A stretch of 64,000 nt of DNA, from positions 1-64,000 of the forward strand of contig CAJTYH010000013.1 of the NCBI GenBank assembly GCA_910583675.1, in the 5' to 3' direction. Every line of letters starts with the position of its first letter. The stretch's first letter is position 1. Of the stretch, positions 58,381 to 64,000 are shown in pieces. The notes under the pieces are model-generated. The model worked only from the letters and a program-made list of their open reading frames with translations, had not been told where the DNA came from and did no database searches. Made by a program: the position numbers and the translations under genes. The stretch comes from an uncultured Muribaculaceae bacterium (GTDB lineage: Bacteria > Bacteroidota > Bacteroidia > Bacteroidales > Muribaculaceae).

Positions 58381-60618
58381 ATGAGAGAGAAAAAGTTATC
58401 ATATCCTCTGTTCGGAGCTTTTGTAGCATTGGTTTCCGGCATGGGGGACGCTTCGGCGGCAGGCATTTCCGCCCGTGCCGGGGTGATTGACACGAGTGTC
58501 ATAGGGGAATATGTATATCCGGCGAATGCCCCGGCCACACCGGGTGCCATGCAGTTCATGCCGGAAGGGGACACGTTCCTGCGAATGAACGACGGGGGCA
58601 CGAAAATCGTGAAATACGATGTAGCCACCGGAAAGGAAATAGAGACAGTCCTTGATGTGACGCATACGCGCGAAAGTTCCATATCCGGTATGGATGGTTT
58701 CACGATAAGCCCCGACGGTAGCAAGCTGCTTGTGCGCACTAACACTACACCGGTCTATCGGCGCTCTGTCAAGGCTGCCTATTATGTCTTTGAGATCAAG
58801 CGCAACATATTGCGTCCCTTGAGCAAGACGATGGCCATGCAACAGGCGCCTCTTTTCTCTCCTGACGCACGAATGGTGGCTTTCGTCGTAGACAACAATA
58901 TCTATATAAAGAAGACGGACTACGATACCGAGGTGCAGGTCACGACCGACGGTGAGAAAAATCGCGTGATAAACGGCATCCCTGACTGGACATATGAGGA
59001 GGAATTCTCCACGGATTGCTCCATGGCATGGGCGCCCGACAATACGTCGCTCTGCTACCTGCGTTATGACGAGAGCCGCGTGCCTATGTTCACTTTCAGC
59101 GAATATAGCGGATGGTGCGCTCCACGGGAGGAGTTTGCATTGTATCCCGGTGTGTTCTCGTATAAGTATCCAGTGGCCGGAGAGCCCAACTCTACCGTGA
59201 CGGTGCATTCATACGATGTGGACACACGCAAGACAAAGGAGGTAAGTCTGCCCGATGCCAACATAGAGTACATACCTCGCCTGGAGTTCGGCGGCAACAG
59301 TGCCGACCGTCTTATGATAGTGACCCTTGACCGTGCCCAGAGCCGCATGGAGGTTTATGTGGCCAATCCGAAGTCAACGGTAGTGAAGTCGTTGCTTGTG
59401 GAACAGGCAAAGGCGTGGCTGAATCCGATGGCTTATGAGGAAATATCGTTTGAAAACGACGGTTTCGTGGTCATGAGCGAGCGGACAGGGTGGAATAATC
59501 TATACAAATATTCCTATGCAGGTCAGGAGCTAAGAGCGATAACCTCGGGAAGTGCCGATGTGACTGCCTATTACGGTACGGATGCACTTGGGAACTCATA
59601 TTACCAGACTGTCCCCCAGGGAGACGGTGTTACCAATGCCATAAACCGCGTCGTGTGCCGTGTTGACAAGCTTGGGAAGAAAGTGGAGACCATCACTCCG
59701 ACTGAAGGATGGAGCAGCGCCATGTTCAATCCTTCGATGAGCTATTATGTGGTAAACCATAGCACGGCTTCCACTCCTCCCGTGCATACGCTGTATGGCG
59801 CGAAAGGGAAAAAGGTTCGCGTCCTTGAGGACAATGCCTCCTATGCATCGCGTTATGCGGGGGCGCCTGTCAAGGAGTTTTTCACAATGCAGTCGGAAGG
59901 CACGACACTGAACGGGTATATGATAAAGCCGGCTAATTTCGATTCTTCCCGCCGTTATCCCGTGATCATGTGGCAGTACAGCGGCCCGGGATCGCAGGAG
60001 GTGGTTAACCGCTGGCGCATGGACTGGGATGTCTATGCGGCCAAGGAGGGTTTTGTTGTCGTGTGTGTGGACGGTCGCGGCACAGGTGCGCGTGGAACCG
60101 CTTTCCGCGACGTGGTTTACAAACGTCTCGGTTATTTCGAGACGATCGACCAGATTGCCGCCGCGCATCATGTGGCATCATTGCCGTTTGTGGATGGTGA
60201 CAGGATCGGCCTGAGCGGATGGAGCTATGGCGGATACGAGACCCTCATGGGGGTGACCTCCACTGACTCCCCATGGAAGGCTGCCGTGGCGATAGCACCC
60301 GTTACTTCCTGGCGCTATTACGATACAGTGTACTCTGAAAGGTTCATGCTCACTCCCCAGGAAAACGGATCAGGCTATGACGAGGGTGCTCCGGTGAACC
60401 GTGCCGCCCGCCTTGGATGCCGCCTCCTCATCATGCATGGCACAGCAGATGACAACGTGCATCTCTCAAATACGATGGAATTCGTGAGCGCGCTCCAGGC
60501 TGCCGACCGCTATTGCGACATGTTCCTCTTTCCCGCAATGAATCATTCAATTAACGGATGCGACGCACGTTCGCTTGTGTATGGTCGCATGATCGATTAT
60601 TTCCGTCAGAATCTCTGA
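58381..60618 (+). CDS. Dipeptidyl peptidase IV (S9B family)
   Basis: Exported serine peptidase of 745 residues that removes dipeptides ending in Pro or Ala from peptide N-termini. A signal peptide runs to about residue 26. The N-terminal beta-propeller (about 40-490) includes the substrate-anchoring double-Glu motif DWTYEEEF. The alpha/beta-hydrolase domain has the triad S615 (GWSYGGYE), D690 (HGTADDNVH) and H722 (MNHSI). Bacteroidetes DPP-IV enzymes feed the organism with peptides and can process host hormones; here the site of action is probably periplasm or outer membrane. It is preceded by 133 bases without clear promoter. It is separate from the following operon by 79 bases. Confidence 0.93.
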   Translation: MREKKLSYPLFGAFVALVSGMGDASAAGISARAGVIDTSVIGEYVYPANAPATPGAMQFMPEGDTFLRMNDGGTKIVKYDVATGKEIETVLDVTHTRESSISGMDGFTISPDGSKLLVRTNTTPVYRRSVKAAYYVFEIKRNILRPLSKTMAMQQAPLFSPDARMVAFVVDNNIYIKKTDYDTEVQVTTDGEKNRVINGIPDWTYEEEFSTDCSMAWAPDNTSLCYLRYDESRVPMFTFSEYSGWCAPREEFALYPGVFSYKYPVAGEPNSTVTVHSYDVDTRKTKEVSLPDANIEYIPRLEFGGNSADRLMIVTLDRAQSRMEVYVANPKSTVVKSLLVEQAKAWLNPMAYEEISFENDGFVVMSERTGWNNLYKYSYAGQELRAITSGSADVTAYYGTDALGNSYYQTVPQGDGVTNAINRVVCRVDKLGKKVETITPTEGWSSAMFNPSMSYYVVNHSTASTPPVHTLYGAKGKKVRVLEDNASYASRYAGAPVKEFFTMQSEGTTLNGYMIKPANFDSSRRYPVIMWQYSGPGSQEVVNRWRMDWDVYAAKEGFVVVCVDGRGTGARGTAFRDVVYKRLGYFETIDQIAAAHHVASLPFVDGDRIGLSGWSYGGYETLMGVTSTDSPWKAAVAIAPVTSWRYYDTVYSERFMLTPQENGSGYDEGAPVNRAARLGCRLLIMHGTADDNVHLSNTMEFVSALQAADRYCDMFLFPAMNHSINGCDARSLVYGRMIDYFRQNL

Positions 60619-60697
60619 CGATCCCGGATCCTCAGAACCTAATGGCGTATTGCATTGTTTTTGGTTCTGCATGGTTATATAACATGCCATAGTATAG

Positions 60698-62035
60698 ATG
60701 TATCGGATATATAGAAAAAAGGAAGGAATGACCACGGCGATATTCGGGCTGTGGAGAAATTGGGCAATCGCAGTTGGATTGCTGACGGTGCTCACTGTGT
60801 GTTCCCCTTTGATACCCCGTCAATGGGTGGCTCCTCTCAATGTAGTGTTCTATCTTGCGTTGCAGTGGATGCATACGGTGCTCAGGAACCGCGACGTTCC
60901 TTCCTGTTCGCGGCTTATCCAGGAGGTGTCGGCAGTGATGCTTGTCACGGCTCTGTTTGTTGTTGGACTGTATTTCCTTGTGCGTGGAGAGGGGCATTAT
61001 GAGCTGAACGGCCAGCCGTTCCTTCCCGACACGCCGGTGCTGGTCATACTCGTTACCGCTCCGGTGGCGGCCATAGTGACCCTCGCATTTCTTCTCAACC
61101 GGCGTGAGCCGGCTGTATGCCGCAGGTGCAAGTTGAGATATGGCAATGTTATAGAGCATGGCTTCATAGGAGGGCTGTTCCGTAGGGAATGGCGTTATCA
61201 GACAGGGTTGCTTTTTGCGCTTTCCACACTGCTGGCTGTCGTTGACTGGGGATATTATTTCGCCCATTACATAAACACCAACCTCAACCGTGCAGACCTC
61301 TTTTTCTTCATATGGATGCCTCTGGCCATGTATGTGCTGTCCTTGATCTATCTTGGGTGCAGATATTATTATCTTTGGGTATATTATTGCCAGAACGACG
61401 AGGAGGATTATGCCAAACGTCCGGGTACCACTACGTTGCGTTACCTTATACTTCATGGCGACAAGCTGTTTGTCAACATGGTGGATACGGGATTGAAATT
61501 CAACAACGGAGCCAAGGTAAAGCGTTTCGATACTCCCGCCGTGGTTCGGACGCAGTATTATGAAAGGGAGAACATACACACGGCCATCCGCCTATTTACC
61601 GAGGACACCGGCATAACGGATGCCGAAGTTCGTCTGGCATACAGTTCACCGGACGGTATCACCTATGAGAACATGTTCCATTATTTCGCTTTCCTCCCTG
61701 ACAGCGAGGCGGTGGCCGACTCCAAGATAGAAGGGGAATGGTTCACATGGGGGAACCTGAGGCAGATGGCGACGCATCATATCCTTAGCCAGGATCTTGT
61801 GAGCGAGCTGAACCGGATCTATGAGGTAGCCATGGCATGGAAGACCTATGACCACCGCGGGAGGAGGCTGTATAGCATAAAGCATTATAAGCCTACTTTC
61901 AGGCTCCGCGACATCAAGAATTGGGACGTGAACTATGACGATCATCATTGGCTCACTGTGGCACGCGACAATCAGGACAGTTTCTGGTATCCGGTGAAGC
62001 GGCTCTTCAATAAACGCATGCGTGCGCGGGGATAA
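60698..62035 (+). CDS. Membrane protein of unknown function
   Basis: Unrecognised protein of 445 residues. It has about six membrane helices in the first 230 residues, in pairs at about 20-60, 80-100, 115-135 and 170-230. A loop contains CRRCKLRYGN, which could bind metal through CxxC. After the last helix (IYLGCRYYYLWVYYC) comes a soluble domain of about 210 residues with mixed strands and helices, including RYLILHGDKLFVNMVD and a Trp/His-rich end. MiaA starts five bases after the stop. The ATG at 60698 is used; a second at 60728 is equally possible. No function is proposed. Confidence 0.7.
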   Translation: MYRIYRKKEGMTTAIFGLWRNWAIAVGLLTVLTVCSPLIPRQWVAPLNVVFYLALQWMHTVLRNRDVPSCSRLIQEVSAVMLVTALFVVGLYFLVRGEGHYELNGQPFLPDTPVLVILVTAPVAAIVTLAFLLNRREPAVCRRCKLRYGNVIEHGFIGGLFRREWRYQTGLLFALSTLLAVVDWGYYFAHYINTNLNRADLFFFIWMPLAMYVLSLIYLGCRYYYLWVYYCQNDEEDYAKRPGTTTLRYLILHGDKLFVNMVDTGLKFNNGAKVKRFDTPAVVRTQYYERENIHTAIRLFTEDTGITDAEVRLAYSSPDGITYENMFHYFAFLPDSEAVADSKIEGEWFTWGNLRQMATHHILSQDLVSELNRIYEVAMAWKTYDHRGRRLYSIKHYKPTFRLRDIKNWDVNYDDHHWLTVARDNQDSFWYPVKRLFNKRMRARG

Positions 62036-62040
62036 GCGAT

Positions 62041-62985
62041 ATGGCGACAGACAGGATATTGGCGATCGTAGGCCCTACCGCTTCCGGGAAGACCCGTCGC
62101 GCGGTGGATGTTGCCCGTGAGTTGGGAGGAGAAATCATAAGCGGCGATTCCCGGCAGGTTTACCGGGGTATGGACATAGGCACCGGGAAGGATCTGGAGG
62201 AGTACGGCGATGTGCCGTATCATCTTATAGATGTGGCTCCTGCCGGAAGCAAGTACAACCTTTACGAGTATCTGCGTGACGCTACGGATGCCATATGCGG
62301 CATACGGTCGCGTGGTGCCGTTCCGGTGGTGTGCGGAGGGACTGGACTGTATGTGGAGTCGCTACTGAAAGGTATGCGTCTGCCGGAAGTGCCTGAGAAC
62401 AAGCCTTTGCGCGAGCAGCTTGAAGGACTTTCCCTGGAGGAGTTGACGGTGATTCTGGAAGGAATGAAGACGCTCCATAACGTTACTGACATAGATACGG
62501 CCAAGCGTGCCATACGTGCCATAGAGATCCAGACCTATTATCGTGAACATCCCGAGGCGGCTGCGATGACTGTTCCCGGAAATCCGCTCCCTGCTGTCAT
62601 AGTGGGGGTGGAGATAGACCGCGAGGCGCGTCGCCGTCGCATCACGAGCCGGTTGGACGCACGTCTGGATGCCGGCATGGTAGATGAAGTCCGGGAGCTG
62701 CTCCGGTCGGGTGTGCAGCCGGAAGACCTCATGTATTATGGTTTGGAGTACAAGTTCCTGACACGATATGTGATAGGGGAGCTGTCCTACTCCGAGATGC
62801 GCGACGGGCTTGAGATAGCCATACACCAGTTTGCCAAACGCCAGATGACATGGTTCCGGGGGATGGAGCGGCGTGGTTTTCTCATCCATTGGCTCCCTTA
62901 CGACATGGGGGTGGATGAATTCGTCGCCGAATGCAAGAGGCTCTATGAGGGGGAGGTGGGTTCAGCCGTTCAAATGCTTGATTAG
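62041..62985 (+). CDS. miaA: tRNA dimethylallyltransferase
   Basis: Adds a dimethylallyl group to A37 of tRNAs that read codons beginning with U, from dimethylallyl diphosphate. 314 residues. The P-loop GPTASGKT is at 11-18, then the catalytic loop SGDSRQVYRGMDIGTGK with the conserved Asp, and FAKRQMTWFRG near the end, all in usual positions. It lies five bases after the membrane-protein gene and one base before the next start, so it is a middle gene in a tight operon. Genome copies in Bacteroidales are often paired in this way. Confidence 0.96.
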   Translation: MATDRILAIVGPTASGKTRRAVDVARELGGEIISGDSRQVYRGMDIGTGKDLEEYGDVPYHLIDVAPAGSKYNLYEYLRDATDAICGIRSRGAVPVVCGGTGLYVESLLKGMRLPEVPENKPLREQLEGLSLEELTVILEGMKTLHNVTDIDTAKRAIRAIEIQTYYREHPEAAAMTVPGNPLPAVIVGVEIDREARRRRITSRLDARLDAGMVDEVRELLRSGVQPEDLMYYGLEYKFLTRYVIGELSYSEMRDGLEIAIHQFAKRQMTWFRGMERRGFLIHWLPYDMGVDEFVAECKRLYEGEVGSAVQMLD

Positions 62986-62986
62986 G

Positions 62987-64000
62987 ATGATTTTACGGTT
63001 TAAGATGCTCCGATTACTCGTCGCCATGGCGGTTGTTTGCTGTGGAGGAGGGTTTGTGCATGCTTCCGGGTGGGAATGGCAGGAGTTGCCTGAAGCTGTA
63101 GCTAAAGGAGGAAAGAGCGCCAGCGTTGAATTGCCGGCAGGCTGTCAGGAGTTCATATTGGAAGGGAACCTTGGTTTCGGGGGCAATCATATGGGTGGTG
63201 GCCTTGACAGGCAGCGATGGACGATAGACTTGCTTGACAAGGACAATCGGCCTTTGCGGCGCATTACAGCCGTTTATGGCACGAGGGCGCTGTATGACGG
63301 TTTTTCAGACAGCCGTTATTTGGAAATGTCGCTTGACTCCGTGTCGGCGGATGGTGCGTTGGTCTGCCTTGACAGGAACGAACTCCACAATGAGCGGGAA
63401 CTTTATGGCCGCAATAATACTTTGACCATTGACAACGCCGGGGGAAAGTTGCGCATATGGCTCGGCAAGGAGGGCGGAGTGTATGTGCTCGGTGGTGCCG
63501 GGATGGATGGTGTGAGTGCGTTGCGTTTCGGTGGCACTAAATCGATGTCACTTAAGGATACTGCGATAAAATGGAGGCGCGATCCGGCATCTCGTTTGCG
63601 TACCGCATGGAAGCCTGAGGAGTTGGAGATGCTTTGTGCGGAAGAGCCTACCGCCGGTCTGGCGGGCACATGGAGATTTCTTGACCGTGACACGGATGTG
63701 CGATGGGCATCTCCGGGAGGCAGGTATACCTTGGCAGTTGTGCCCCATGACGGTGACAAGGTTCCTGATACAGCACCTGCCAATGGTGATGCCCCTGCGT
63801 TTGACATAATCTATCTTGCCGGTGCCGAGACCAACGGCAGCCGTTGGTCTTCGGGAATGATAAAAGGATACCTCTATGCCACGCCGTTCAGTAACCATTA
63901 CGACGTGGTGTGGTATGACTCCTTTTTTGAGGAAATGGGCGATGAGGTTACCGCCGATCTTGCCGACGGGGCGATCCTGACGTTCAGTTTCCCTCTTTAC
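62987..64000 (+). CDS. Secreted protein of unknown function, C-terminus beyond window
   Basis: Open frame of 338 codons to the window edge with no stop. A signal peptide is visible (MLRLLVAMAVVCCGGG, about residues 7-22), ending near HASG. The mature part is rich in Gly, Asp and Trp, with beta-type stretches such as KLRIWLGKEGGVYVLGG and WTIDLLDKDNRPL. No catalytic motif or known domain was recognised. Start at ATG 62987, one base after the miaA stop, giving translational coupling; a second Met at residue 7 is also possible. It is probably a periplasmic or outer-surface protein. Confidence 0.7.
   Translation, partial: MILRFKMLRLLVAMAVVCCGGGFVHASGWEWQELPEAVAKGGKSASVELPAGCQEFILEGNLGFGGNHMGGGLDRQRWTIDLLDKDNRPLRRITAVYGTRALYDGFSDSRYLEMSLDSVSADGALVCLDRNELHNERELYGRNNTLTIDNAGGKLRIWLGKEGGVYVLGGAGMDGVSALRFGGTKSMSLKDTAIKWRRDPASRLRTAWKPEELEMLCAEEPTAGLAGTWRFLDRDTDVRWASPGGRYTLAVVPHDGDKVPDTAPANGDAPAFDIIYLAGAETNGSRWSSGMIKGYLYATPFSNHYDVVWYDSFFEEMGDEVTADLADGAILTFSFPLY

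Noticed and set aside
1..64000. tRNA, rRNA, transposase, integrase or classical toxin-antitoxin genes
   Set aside because: Intergenic regions were read for cloverleaf-like sequences and coding regions for such families; none was found, though a tool search would be more sensitive.

Overview
The window looks like chromosome of a gut-type member of the Bacteroidales, most likely near Muribaculaceae. This is an inference. It rests on repeated promoter sequences of the form TTTG - 19 to 21 bases - TAnnTTTG, weak or absent Shine-Dalgarno sites, a hybrid two-component regulator of polysaccharide use, a FeoA-FeoB fusion, an ftsK-lolA-trxB gene order, BspA-like and choice-of-anchor J surface proteins, and GH43 and GH109 enzymes. 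No tRNA, rRNA, CRISPR array, transposase or integrase was found.

Layout. 1-4.8 kb is the edge of a fructose/fructan locus: a PfkB fructokinase (cut by the window edge) and a sugar MFS permease, divergent from a hybrid two-component system with a periplasmic sugar-binding sensor. 4.9-12.3 kb holds superoxide dismutase, an OmpP1/FadL outer-membrane protein, a Gly/Trp/Tyr-rich secreted protein, an HdeD-like membrane protein and MutS2. 12.4-16.4 kb is an accessory patch: a BspA-like leucine-rich-repeat gene split by a one-base frameshift, a truncated KilA-N gene and RmuC. 16.5-22.3 kb is a three-gene metal-efflux RND operon. 22.3-27 kb has an acyltransferase gene interrupted at a run of nine C, a palindromic intergenic element and a large secreted adhesin-like protein. 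27-34.3 kb has ribosomal protein L31B, uvrB-ygiQ, a compact two-gene ATPase/Toprim-like pair that is a candidate defence system, and a GH43 lipoprotein.

34.3-42.5 kb holds an orphan trpB behind what reads as a complete ribosome-mediated attenuator (29-codon leader with tandem Trp codons, competing hairpins, intrinsic terminator), a biotin carboxyltransferase, FeoAB, and the trxB and lolA genes of the ftsK operon. 42.5-49 kb has FtsK, EF-P, a small secreted protein, an aquaporin and a uracil-DNA-glycosylase-like protein. 49-51.7 kb is a GH109/N-acetylhexosamine-kinase pair. 51.8-56.2 kb has DedA, ribulose-phosphate epimerase and a receiver/PEP-synthase-like ATP-grasp protein. 56.4-64 kb has a long coiled-coil protein ending in a sliding-clamp-like peptide, a DPP-IV peptidase, and an operon of a membrane protein, MiaA and a secreted protein running off the end.

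The most interesting signals are the trpB attenuator, the ATPase/Toprim-like pair, the C9 tract in the acyltransferase, a family of four sequence-conserved terminators (12.3, 27.0, 40.7 and 46.6 kb) and the clamp-motif coiled-coil protein. All function calls come from reading motifs by eye; no database search was run.
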